Assembly: GCA_029298735.1 (NCBI GenBank)
Contig: JANSLP010000287.1
Location: forward strand, 1 to 41,251
DNA length: 41,251 nt
Reading direction: 5' to 3'
Source of the DNA: Ophiostoma sp. CBS 140.51
Taxonomy: Eukaryota > Ascomycota > Sordariomycetes > Ophiostomatales > Ophiostomataceae
The position numbers and the translations under genes are program-made. A model generated the notes under the pieces. That model was given only the letters and a program-made list of their open reading frames with translations, was not told the DNA's origin and made no database searches. Shown piece by piece: positions 32,620-41,251 of the stretch. The stretch's first letter is position 1. Every line of letters starts with the position of its first letter.

Positions 32620-33213
32620 CTATCTCGCCACATCCTTCTCTTGAATAATCGTCGCCGTCGAGTCCGCCAGCTCTGCCAGCGAAACCCGGTTCAACTCCGC
32701 CGCCGACACACCAGGAATATCCCGCGTGCCCACCGCGTCTGCCGGGATCAGAATCGTGTATCCCAGCTCCAAGGCTTGCCGCGCCGTCATTGACACGCAT
32801 AGGTGTGTCATGTAACCGACAATTACCAGCTTGCTGTGACCCAGCTTCTGCAGCTGCTCGTGCAGGTCCGTCTGGCTAAACGACCCGGGCAACCGCTTGT
32901 GCACAATCACTTCGCCAGGGATGGCTGCAATCTCGACAAACTCGTCACCCAGTGATGTGCCCGTCACGAAAAACGTTGAGTCGTCTGGTGTGTGGTGGAT
33001 AACGTGGACAATGTTGGCGGGTTTCCCCGTCGGAATAGCGGCCGCCCGGTAGGCTTCGACAAGATTTTGGATGGCCTTCCGTGACTCTTCAACGCCGACC
33101 GTCTTGAAGCGGCCCTCGGCGTATTCGTTTTGGGCGTCGACAATGACGAGCGTGCTGTCATGGACCGACGCTGTTGCTGGTGGCTTGCCAATCATCTGAA
33201 AGAAGGAGGCCAT
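32620..33213 (-). CDS. Isochorismatase-family cysteine hydrolase
   Basis: A single-exon, 197-residue protein, the normal size for a stand-alone isochorismatase-like hydrolase. The catalytic triad is visible: Asp26 in LVIVDAQNEY, Lys106 in VIVHKRLPGSF and Cys139 in YMTHLCVSMTAR. Members of this fold cleave small amides or ethers (nicotinamide, N-carbamoyl compounds, isochorismate, ureidoacrylate). The text between Lys and Cys does not reveal the substrate. No signal peptide, so probably cytosolic. The start ATG at 33213 is the first in frame. Nothing next to it points to a pathway. Confidence 0.92.
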   Translation of the reverse strand: MASFFQMIGKPPATASVHDSTLVIVDAQNEYAEGRFKTVGVEESRKAIQNLVEAYRAAAIPTGKPANIVHVIHHTPDDSTFFVTGTSLGDEFVEIAAIPGEVIVHKRLPGSFSQTDLHEQLQKLGHSKLVIVGYMTHLCVSMTARQALELGYTILIPADAVGTRDIPGVSAAELNRVSLAELADSTATIIQEKDVAR

Positions 33214-34216
33214 AATGAAGGTGGGAGAGGCGATGTAAGGGAAGATTGAAAGTTGATGTAAGATCTGGGGAAGTAGATCAATGCAGGGACGTGAGATCTT
33301 GAGTAGATCGAATAGAGATGTAAATCAAAAGATGATGGTAGTCAATGTCACATAATAAATCCATACAACTACATTTATCCGTCGCGCATACTTATACTTG
33401 TGAATGCCCTCCTCTACATGACTCGTCCAGTACAGCGCCCTTCCTCCGGTGTTATTGTCTTGTCCGAGTTATTTGATTTGTCTTGCTGTACGCATATACA
33501 CTCGCCACTTAGCACAGCTCCAAGACGGCCATATCTGCAGTAGTCTGTTCCTTTGTCGGCCTTCATAAAATGGTGCCGTATGCCGCTTGGCCCGAAAATG
33601 ACCAAAATGGAAGCTATTCGGGACAACTTGGACAGCGAAGTCCGCACCCAGACAGCACTGTGAACACGGCCGCGCCGACAATTAAAATATTAAAAAATTT
33701 ATTATAAGTTTCTGATTAATCTTGAAAATTAATAATTTTCGTGAAAATTTCAAAAAACCAAAATTCAGTCGACGAGGTCGTGTTGTTCTATATTCACGTA
33801 TCCGTACAGCAGGTCGTTAAGCTGACTAAGACTGCTAAATGTCCCGCGAAATCCAAGCTCCCGTGATTGGCCACGGCCCGCCAAATAAGTGGATACCTGC
33901 CATGCCTCCGTTCCCGAAGTCGTACCACAATAAACTGCAACTTTTTTTGGCAATCCAACGTCAACAACAGTCAATCAACCTCAAACCCCCACGGGCTGCC
34001 GTACGACGACCATCGACAGCCATTGTCAGCCACGCCACCCGACATATCTTCAGTTAACTATTGAACTTTCGTCGCCCACGATTGTTCGGCCGCGACATCG
34101 ATTGACACCCGGCAATGGCGTCCTCGCCCGTCCTTTTGCCCGCAATTTAAATTTCTCTTTTTTTGACCACCCCTCACCTCGAATTACCTCGAACTACCTT
34201 TACGGCAACCACCACG
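33214..34216. other. Divergent promoter region of hydrolase and PPR-like genes
   Basis: No gene is supported. A very AT-rich island lies at about 33680-33765 and includes a near-perfect palindrome (gaaaatta-a-taattttc, 33724-33740). It could be a nucleosome-free promoter core or a decayed insertion. Confidence 0.55.
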
Positions 34217-37200
34217 ATGGCACCACCCGGGCCCCCGATGCCCGTGCCGTCCAAGGCCGCTATTCGAGCACTGCGCGGCCTTGTCCTCGGAACGACTTGT
34301 ACTCTCGCCCTCGTCACCGAAGATCGTCGCCGTCGAATTAATGCCGCCCGCTCGGCTATTCGCAATGGCGACCGCATCCGGTCAGCCCGACGGTACCACC
34401 CGGGTGGCAGTGCGTTTGCCATTGCTCTGGAGGAGGACAGCCTGTCGGTTGAGCCGGGAGTGATCAACTGGAAGGCACCGACACGGCAGGGGCAAGTCGG
34501 CGAAGGGAAACATTGCGAAAACACAATCACAAGATCGATACAAAGACCAGCAATGACGACCAATTGGCCAGAAGCCACACTGGCACCACCACAGACACAA
34601 CGGTCATCATCTCCATCAAGGAGGCAGCCAGCCTCTAACAGAACAAAGACTACAGCCACCTCAGAGTCATTATCACAGACACGCACACAGACAACAACAG
34701 CATCTACATCTTCAACTTCATCACAACCCGAACCACAACCGCCTATCTTTGCATACCCTCCACCAGCCGGCGACCGCATCCAGAGACACATCCCATCACT
34801 CGCACACCAGGCAGAGGAGTACCGGGCACGAGCACGACTGGGCAAACTTGTGGACAGCAGCATCATCCCAATCGGCCGGGTTAGCCAGGTCAGCCCTGCC
34901 CAGCCGGCAGTCGATCTGTCTGAAGCCATGGCCGACCAAGCTAAGGCGTTGGCAAAGCCGATGAAGACGGAGGCCGAGCTGGAGGCTGCTGTGCGAACGC
35001 TGATGAACACATGGCCCATTATCGACGCTGCCTCAGACCAGACAGCGCTTGGCAAAACATCCGCCGAGCTGTGCCAATTTTGCCAGAGAGCCGGCCGCAT
35101 GGACCTTGCACAGGCTGTACTCCAACTCGCCGTCAAGTTTGGCCAGCTAGACGAGGCCACCTACTTTGCACACGACCCCCTCCCTGTCGTGAGATCTCTA
35201 GTGCCACTCAACGCCTTAAAGAGTGAGCTCACCGACCCTGCAATGGAAGAAGATGGGTCAGGTGCACGCAGGGCTGCGTTTGTGAAGCGCCTCGAGGATG
35301 CTGCCAGTCTCTTCCTTCCCACTTTCACAGCACCACACATCCCCGACTTCCCCTTGGCGAAAATTGTGACTATCGGCAAGAAGCTGTTAAAGTGTGCCTT
35401 TGCCGCGTTCCACCATGAGTTGATCAACACCATCTACACTTCCATTGCCAAGTACCCGGGCGACATCACCGAGTTCACCCAGTGGTACAACGAGAAGATG
35501 CAGTCAACAAACGACCACGCCCTGCTCGTATCATCTTTTGTCGCACGCCCACCCAGCGCCGGATCCTTGTCCAAGACGGTATTCCTCGAGATTGGCGGTC
35601 GTGTCGCAGAAGCCTCGCGGTTGAGCCACTACACGCAGGCAGGAGCTATACTTGATACTCTGATTGACATCAGTGCTCCGGCCACATATCGGCTGCGCAC
35701 AGCATGGGGTACGGACCTGCTGTACGGCGAGTGGCAGAAGAACAAGGACTACAAAGAGATCAAGCGTTTGTTTGCCAAATTGATCGGCCCGCGCAAGGAG
35801 GAGTTCCGCACGCCAACCATCTACCACGTCAATAGCGTGTACCGCGTCATGGTGCAGATTGCCTTTGAGGCAGACAAACCTGCAGAGGCCAAGGCGCTGT
35901 TTGACGAGCTGTTGGCATTCCAGCCGACTGCGGACGAGGACATCCGTCTGACTGGCCTCTTTGCCCTGGCCAAGGCCAAGGCTGGCGACTGGCAGGGCGT
36001 GCAGGACGACTTCCAAAAGGCTGCTGATGCCGCGGCAAACAAGGGCGGCCTCAACGCACGCGACACTGAGCGCGTCTTCGTTCCCATTGCCAAGGAGTAC
36101 ATCCGCACGCACACCATTGGCGAGACCGAAGACTTCCTCAAACAATACATTGATGAGGTCGGTGTGCCTATTGGCCGCAACATGGTCACTCTGCTGGCCA
36201 ACGAGTACGGCGCCCTGCGCGAGGTGCGTTCCTTTGTCGGTTGGCTCGACTACTGCGTCCAGGCCGGTTTCGCTGTGGACGCTGCCTTTAGTAACGCTAT
36301 CCTGCACAACTGCCGCAAGCACTGGAAAATGGGTTTCCGTGAGCTGCGCATCATGTACCGCAAGCTGCGCCTGTTGAGCCCCAACTTTGAGGACAAGGTG
36401 ACGCAGACGATCATGACCCACGCCGCCATTTCAGATGCCAGGAGCATTGGCCGGCCGTCCCCTAGCACGGCCATCAAGAGCCGTGTCGTGTCGCTGCGGA
36501 TGAACAACAATAACACGCCTCACGCTGTGGCCAACATGGCCACGCTGGCCGCGGCTGCCCAGCACAATAGTAGCAGCTACGCATCACCGCTATCCGCCCG
36601 CCACCTCTTGGACGAGCATGACCTGTACGTGGCCATGAAGCATGCCTTTGCGTCGGGCTCACCCACAAAGGCCGTCCGCATGTACAAGCATGCTGTCCGT
36701 GGCGGCATGCCGCCGAGCGAAAAGTGCTTGAAGCTCGCTGTAGCCGCCGCCGTCAAAAGCGAGCAGTCGATCGGGTCGACATCGTCACCGTTGCCCACAA
36801 AGAGAGTCCCCGATTTTGACGTCGCTGTCGATCTACTGAAAACTGCCCACATGGCCGGCCAGGACATTGACGGCGCCACCGCCTACCTCGCCATTGCTTA
36901 CATTGACGCCCTGGGCAGCCGCAAGGCGGCCACGACCGCCAAGAGCCGCAAGTCCAATGCCAAAGCCAGTGTGGCTGCGGCCGTCAAGTCTGTTCTCCTG
37001 CGCCTCGACGCCTGTGACGTCCAAATGACCGATCTGGCTTTGAACCGCGCCGCCTTCCACATGTTCAAGGCAGGCCACATGTCGGGTGCCATTGCGCTCG
37101 CCATGTCGGCGGCCAATTCGCCCGTTGGTGGTGGTCGTCCTGGCTACAATGTGTGGAACTTCTCGGTGCTCATTGCTGCGCATGCACGCCTGGCTGATGC

Positions 37201-37714
37201 GGACGGCATTCGTGCGGCTACAGAGGGCGCCGCGGCCAGCGGTGTCCTGAGAGAGCTTATGGGCTACAGGGTGCTGAAGCAGTCCCGCGGGCGCCTGCGG
37301 AACAGACTGCTGGAGCACGAGCTTTCAGCCACGGTCCACGGCCCTAAGCACGGCCATGCCACACCCGAAGCCCACAAGGTTCACGGCGATGACCTAAATG
37401 CAGCTTTGCAAGCTGTTGAGGACGCCATCAACCAAGCCCGTGAGGCACGCCAGCAACTGAGCAAAGAGCGGCGTGCACTGGAGGCGGCCACAATCAGCAT
37501 TATGCAGCAGGCTGCGCTCGATGCCGGCCACCCACCCGTCGACTTTGATAAGCGAAAGAAGTCACGACAGAAGCAGCACGAAGACATTTCCAGCACTAGA
37601 GGCAGTGTCAGCAGCGGCAGTAGTTGGGATTTGCTCGATATGCCCGTTGACCAGGACGGACAGCTGATTGAAGCTGAGCAGCCACGTGCGGCGGCGGCGG
37701 TAGCAGCATACTAG
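34217..37714 (+). CDS. Pentatricopeptide-repeat-like protein, probably mitochondrial
   Basis: An uninterrupted frame of 1165 residues. The ATG at 34217 (MAPPGPPMP) was chosen because the 18 codons upstream lack an ATG. The N-terminus (about 1-70) is Arg/Ala-rich and non-acidic, consistent with mitochondrial import, and contains RALRGLVLGTTCTLALV. A Thr/Ser/Gln-rich disordered stretch spans about 110-195. The remainder is Ala/Leu-rich helical pairs, for example YRVMVQIAFEADKPAEAKAL and LFALAKAKAGDWQGVQDDF, with the 35-residue periodicity typical of PPR/TPR arrays. The C-terminus has a coiled-coil-like segment (about 1070-1105) and a Ser-rich tail. Fungal PPR proteins usually bind organellar RNA; the target here is unknown. 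TPR is the alternative reading of the repeats. Confidence 0.75.
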   Translation: MAPPGPPMPVPSKAAIRALRGLVLGTTCTLALVTEDRRRRINAARSAIRNGDRIRSARRYHPGGSAFAIALEEDSLSVEPGVINWKAPTRQGQVGEGKHCENTITRSIQRPAMTTNWPEATLAPPQTQRSSSPSRRQPASNRTKTTATSESLSQTRTQTTTASTSSTSSQPEPQPPIFAYPPPAGDRIQRHIPSLAHQAEEYRARARLGKLVDSSIIPIGRVSQVSPAQPAVDLSEAMADQAKALAKPMKTEAELEAAVRTLMNTWPIIDAASDQTALGKTSAELCQFCQRAGRMDLAQAVLQLAVKFGQLDEATYFAHDPLPVVRSLVPLNALKSELTDPAMEEDGSGARRAAFVKRLEDAASLFLPTFTAPHIPDFPLAKIVTIGKKLLKCAFAAFHHELINTIYTSIAKYPGDITEFTQWYNEKMQSTNDHALLVSSFVARPPSAGSLSKTVFLEIGGRVAEASRLSHYTQAGAILDTLIDISAPATYRLRTAWGTDLLYGEWQKNKDYKEIKRLFAKLIGPRKEEFRTPTIYHVNSVYRVMVQIAFEADKPAEAKALFDELLAFQPTADEDIRLTGLFALAKAKAGDWQGVQDDFQKAADAAANKGGLNARDTERVFVPIAKEYIRTHTIGETEDFLKQYIDEVGVPIGRNMVTLLANEYGALREVRSFVGWLDYCVQAGFAVDAAFSNAILHNCRKHWKMGFRELRIMYRKLRLLSPNFEDKVTQTIMTHAAISDARSIGRPSPSTAIKSRVVSLRMNNNNTPHAVANMATLAAAAQHNSSSYASPLSARHLLDEHDLYVAMKHAFASGSPTKAVRMYKHAVRGGMPPSEKCLKLAVAAAVKSEQSIGSTSSPLPTKRVPDFDVAVDLLKTAHMAGQDIDGATAYLAIAYIDALGSRKAATTAKSRKSNAKASVAAAVKSVLLRLDACDVQMTDLALNRAAFHMFKAGHMSGAIALAMSAANSPVGGGRPGYNVWNFSVLIAAHARLADADGIRAATEGAAASGVLRELMGYRVLKQSRGRLRNRLLEHELSATVHGPKHGHATPEAHKVHGDDLNAALQAVEDAINQAREARQQLSKERRALEAATISIMQQAALDAGHPPVDFDKRKKSRQKQHEDISSTRGSVSSGSSWDLLDMPVDQDGQLIEAEQPRAAAAVAAY

Positions 37715-39206
37715 TTATTGTGCACTCTGCTGCACTCTTACAGCATTACGTTCCATTTGTTTCTTTTACATATATTTTTATTTGCATATATAGCGATGCA
37801 GAGAGTGGGATATTATCATATAGGTAGACATTGCATTTTTGGCTGCACATATACATCTAAAATGGCATCTCATGATGCGTGCAGACGTACATAAACGGAG
37901 TAATTCAAAACGGCATTTATTATATGAATTTCTTTCTCGTGATGTTTTCCAATCTATTGAAACATTGTATTTTGCCCGAAGATCGCCGTTTAATGGCCGT
38001 TAAATTGGTGGATGCCTGGGCGCTGGGCGTTGGGTAAAAGAGTGGTTGTCGATTTTGCCCTTTTTGACATGTGAAATCAGGGCAACTGCCGTTTTGTCCC
38101 ACCTGAAGAAAGTGCGAAAGTCGCGCCGTCGCCCGTGCAATGTCACTGACGTTGGTCGTTCTTGCCAGGCGGTGTGTGGGGTCGGCTCCTTTCCCGTAGG
38201 ATGAAATAGGGAAGGAGAAGAATCAAATTAGCCCCCAGTAATACGTTCGTGAAGGTGGCCTGGAAAGTGGCTCGAGTGGCATGATGGGCAGGAACGATCA
38301 AGAAGACGTCGATCTGGTTGGTTTCTGTGAGAGTCTTTGAGCCGTTGGGGTGCAGTTGGGGTGCAGTCGCACCTGGCTTTTTAGTCTTTTTGGCGTCGGC
38401 AGGCGCAACTTACGACAGACCGGGGGGGAGAGAAGGCTCGACCAGGTGCTCTCTGCGCTCGACGCTAAAGGTGGCGCGCCTCCTATTTTTCTGTGGGCAG
38501 GACGGGCGGCCAGGCCAGGCACAGGCCATTTTCTGCGATTCTGGAACGATTTTTACGGGGGGGTAGGCGCGGTGGGCGGTGGAATTCATACTTTGGAGAG
38601 GAAAGACCCCCAACCAGAAAGGGCAACCGCGAATTGGAGCGCGCATCCCTTTTCCCAAAGTGCCCTTTTCCATTGATGCAACCATTCTTTTTGTCTTATT
38701 TTTCTTTTTCTCGGCCTCGTCCTACATTCTCGTCACCACCACTACACCGCAACGGCGAATTGTCTTCTTTTAATTTCGAAGCTGCCCGTCTCTTTCGCGC
38801 GGCTGTCGTTCTTTTCTCTTCTCTCTTTTTACTCTTTCTCTTAATTGTCCAGTTATACCTACTCTCTTTCTTCTAATTAGCAACTTCTCCTTTTCTTTCT
38901 TTTTTATTCCTTTCCTCTTATCCTTTTGATATTCCTCACCGACTCGCCTCTGCCTTTCCTCCTCGGTCTCCCTAGAGCTCTCGTTTTTGCTCTCCGCCGA
39001 TCTTCGACCACCCTCTCCTACCGCCACGACAATCTGATCTCCTCGACTCTTCTCGACGACACGTGAAGATCACCAAGTCTCACTTTTCGACGACATCTCG
39101 AGCTTCCTCAACACCCTCGGCCTCCTCTGCTGACTCTATCACGCCACTTTTGGTGACACGGCCCGGGCGAACCCCACTCCATAAAACCACAAACGGACCA
39201 CACAGC
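37715..39206. other. Intergenic region upstream of ERG1
   Basis: AT-rich up to about 38000, then mixed. An 11-bp perfect tandem repeat (ttggggtgcag twice) lies at 38345-38366. From about 38690 to 38960 the plus strand is strongly pyrimidine-rich, typical of a highly expressed fungal promoter and leader. No coding sequence was recognised. Confidence 0.6.
38345..38366 (+). repeat. 11-bp tandem repeat ttggggtgcag x2
   Basis: Two exact adjacent copies, 38345-38355 and 38356-38366, about 850 bp before the ERG1 start. Each has a TGGGG core, but no factor can be assigned. Confidence 0.85.
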
Positions 39207-40868
39207 ATGAGCGCCGTCGCAACAGAGGCCGTCCTCGACGTCCGCAAGCGTCGCCGCCAGCGCTACCACGAGGCTGATGTCGTCATTGTCGGCGCCGGCG
39301 TGCTGGGCTGCGCGCTGGCCTATGCGCTCGCCGACCAGGGCCGCAGCGTGCTGCTTCTTGAGCACAACATGCACGAGCCCGACCGGATTGTGGGCGAGCT
39401 GATGCAGCCCGGTGGCGTTGCTTCTCTGCACAAACTTGGTCTGGAGGAGTGCATCGAGAACATTGACTCGGTCACCTGCCACGGCTACCACGTGGTCTTC
39501 GATGACCAGGACATTGTCATCCCCTACCCGCCCGTCGACAGCGATGGCCATGTGCCTATGGACGCCTATGTGCCTGGCAGTGCGGAATACAAGAAAATCG
39601 GCAACAAGCGCTCCGACCGCAGCAATGGACCCGAGGGCCGCAGTTTCCACCACGGCCGCTTCATCATGCAGCTGCGGCGCAAGTGTCTGGCACACCCCAA
39701 CATCACCGTTGTCGAGACTGAGGTGACAGGCCTCATTCGTGGTGGCCCTGTGCCAGATGAGGTGCTGGGCGTCCACACGCAGACCACAGTACGCCTCGAC
39801 GGCTCGCCAATATCAAGATTTGACGCGGCCGCCACGGCCAAGAAGGACAAGGAGTCGGACGCTGCTGTCCCCTCTTGCCCGACCACCAAGACCCCCGACT
39901 GCTTCTTTGGTCAGTTGACTGTCGTGGCTGACGGCTACGCCTCGAACTTCCGTAAGGAGGTGCTGAAGAGCGCCCCCATTGTCAAGTCCAAGTTTTATGC
40001 GCTCGAGCTAATCGACTGCCCGTTGGAGCCCAAGGGATTCGGCCACGTATTTATCAACTCGTCCGCCTTCCCTGTCCTGCTCTACCAAATTGGTTCTCAC
40101 GAGACCCGCGCCCTCATCGACGTCCCGAGCAACCTGCCCGCTGCGTCTGTCGCCAATGGCGGTGTCCGTGGCTACATCCGCAACGTCGTTATCCCCTCTC
40201 TTCCTGAAAATGTCCACGCCTGCGTTGAGGCCGCTCTGGCCGACGGCAAGATCCCCCGCAGCATGCCCAACTCGTGGCTGCCGCCTGCACCGCGCTCGGC
40301 CATTACCAAGGCCGCCAGCCAGGGTGTGATCCTGTTGGGCGACGCCTACAACATGCGCCACCCGCTGACTGGTGGCGGTATGACTGTCGCGCTGAACGAT
40401 GCTGTTGTTCTGTCCGGCCTGCTGTCCCCCGACCGCGTGCCTGACTTGGGCGATCACGCCGCCGTCGCTCGCGCCATGGGCGACTTCCACTGGTCGCGCA
40501 AGCGCCTCACGTCTATCGTCAACGTCCTGGCCCAGGCTCTGTACGCGCTATTCGCCGCCAACAGCCGGCCCCTGCGCATGCTCCAGCAGGGCTGCTTCCA
40601 GTACTTCCGCCGTGGCTGGTCTGCGCAGCCCATGGGTCTGTTGGGCGGCATCATCCGCAAGCCGCTCGTGCTGGCCTACCACTTCTTCAGTGTCGCCTTC
40701 CTGGCCATCTGGCTCAACACCATTGAGGTTGTCACGGGCGGCTCGTCGAGCGCCGGTGCGGCCGTGCTGGGTCTGGTGAAGCTGCCGCTGGCGATTGCCG
40801 ACGGCATCCTGGTGCTGTGGACAGCGTGCATTGTCTTTTTGCCCGTCTTCTGGCGGGAGCTGCGGTAG
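39207..40868 (+). CDS. ERG1: Squalene epoxidase (squalene monooxygenase)
   Basis: An ER/lipid-droplet FAD enzyme that converts squalene to 2,3-oxidosqualene in ergosterol synthesis; it is the allylamine (terbinafine) target. One exon, 553 residues. The FAD dinucleotide fold is DVVIVGAGVLGCALAYALA (GxGxxG at 29-34), ending at the ribose-binding Glu52. GELMQPGG follows. The second FAD motif is GVILLGDAYNMRHPLTGGG (about 373-391), with MTVALND. Hydrophobic helices near the C-terminus (about 488-553) anchor it to the membrane. An inserted Ala/Lys/Asp-rich loop lies at about 205-225. ATG 39207 was chosen by alignment with the family start; the frame is open for 48 more codons upstream but has no ATG. 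Resistance sites were not assessed. Confidence 0.96.
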   Translation: MSAVATEAVLDVRKRRRQRYHEADVVIVGAGVLGCALAYALADQGRSVLLLEHNMHEPDRIVGELMQPGGVASLHKLGLEECIENIDSVTCHGYHVVFDDQDIVIPYPPVDSDGHVPMDAYVPGSAEYKKIGNKRSDRSNGPEGRSFHHGRFIMQLRRKCLAHPNITVVETEVTGLIRGGPVPDEVLGVHTQTTVRLDGSPISRFDAAATAKKDKESDAAVPSCPTTKTPDCFFGQLTVVADGYASNFRKEVLKSAPIVKSKFYALELIDCPLEPKGFGHVFINSSAFPVLLYQIGSHETRALIDVPSNLPAASVANGGVRGYIRNVVIPSLPENVHACVEAALADGKIPRSMPNSWLPPAPRSAITKAASQGVILLGDAYNMRHPLTGGGMTVALNDAVVLSGLLSPDRVPDLGDHAAVARAMGDFHWSRKRLTSIVNVLAQALYALFAANSRPLRMLQQGCFQYFRRGWSAQPMGLLGGIIRKPLVLAYHFFSVAFLAIWLNTIEVVTGGSSSAGAAVLGLVKLPLAIADGILVLWTACIVFLPVFWRELR

Positions 40869-41251
40869 TCTGCCAGTCCTACGGCTGTGGGTGATAAAGG
40901 AATATTTATTTATAAAGATGTTGGATCAAAAAAGCGAAGCTGTATATCATTATAAGCTCTTTCAGTACGAGCGTTTTCTCACTCATATTTTGCCTTTTTA
41001 TAGCAAAGGCGTCTTTAATATAATAATACTCATGACATTTATGGACATCTCACATTCACTATTACGATTGATAAGATACAGAAAAGAATGCTTGGAAATC
41101 GAACCAACCCAGAGGGCGCCGTTGTTTGTAAACCCGCAATATCAAAAAGGAAGAAAGGGGCGGCAAAAACCGAATCGATCATGAGAAGAGGGCGAGGTCG
41201 AAGTCGAGGTTCAAATCGAGAACAAGGAAAGCTGAAAATCGCCGGTGGCTG
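40869..41251. other. ERG1 3' region and right edge
   Basis: AT-rich sequence just after the stop (about 40900-41080), suiting a 3' UTR, then a purine-rich stretch to the edge. The last 80 bp are GA- and CGA-rich. Nothing coding is supported. Confidence 0.55.

Noticed and set aside
34163..34216. 18-codon N-terminal extension of the PPR-like protein
   Set aside because: It begins with TTG; the first ATG is at 34217.
35531..36421. 296-codon open frame antisense to the PPR-like gene
   Set aside because: Shadow frame; no domain, and the sense frame is 1165 codons long.
41208..41220. tRNA B-box-like ggttcaaatcg near the right edge
   Set aside because: The last consensus base is wrong and no acceptor stem or A box can be built.

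Overview
The window is genomic DNA of a filamentous ascomycete (Pezizomycotina). Genes are GC-rich and carry short introns of about 53-132 bp (one of 261 bp), with GT...AG ends and CTAAC/CTGAC-like branch sites. Promoter leaders are pyrimidine-rich, and a Tad1-type LINE fragment is present. A Sordariomycete is most likely; Ophiostomatales/Sporothrix-like is a guess from gene style, not shown by the sequence. I resolved thirteen genes, and in every multi-exon model the exon phases sum to an intact frame.

Left edge (1-2176): a fragment of a non-LTR retrotransposon reverse transcriptase lies on the minus strand. Beside it is a six-exon monocarboxylate-transporter-like MFS gene that only reads through if an 11-nt microexon is included.

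Plus-strand block (4182-20595): a Zn2Cys6 regulator with polyQ, a class III PLP enzyme resembling glutamate-1-semialdehyde aminomutase, an amino-acid permease preceded by 2.6 kb of non-coding DNA with GATA sites, a Gef1-type CLC chloride/proton exchanger, and an aromatic-L-amino-acid decarboxylase. Four of these five could act together in import, modification and decarboxylation of amino acids. This is the best candidate for an unrecognised functional neighbourhood, but the link rests on order and family only.

Housekeeping block (20940-33213): NTE1 phospholipase B (minus) is divergent from eIF2-alpha (plus). Then come mitochondrial inner membrane peptidase subunit IMP2, an MME1-type mitochondrial carrier, and a convergent isochorismatase-family hydrolase.

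Right side (34217-40868): a 1165-residue PPR-like, probably mitochondrial protein and squalene epoxidase ERG1, each with long non-coding flanks.

No CRISPR, rRNA, convincing tRNA, PKS/NRPS core or complete mobile element was seen. I found no strong evidence for a wholly new system. The most worthwhile leads are the amino-acid module, the GSAM-like enzyme in an organism group not expected to need it for heme, the microexon, and several upstream ORFs.
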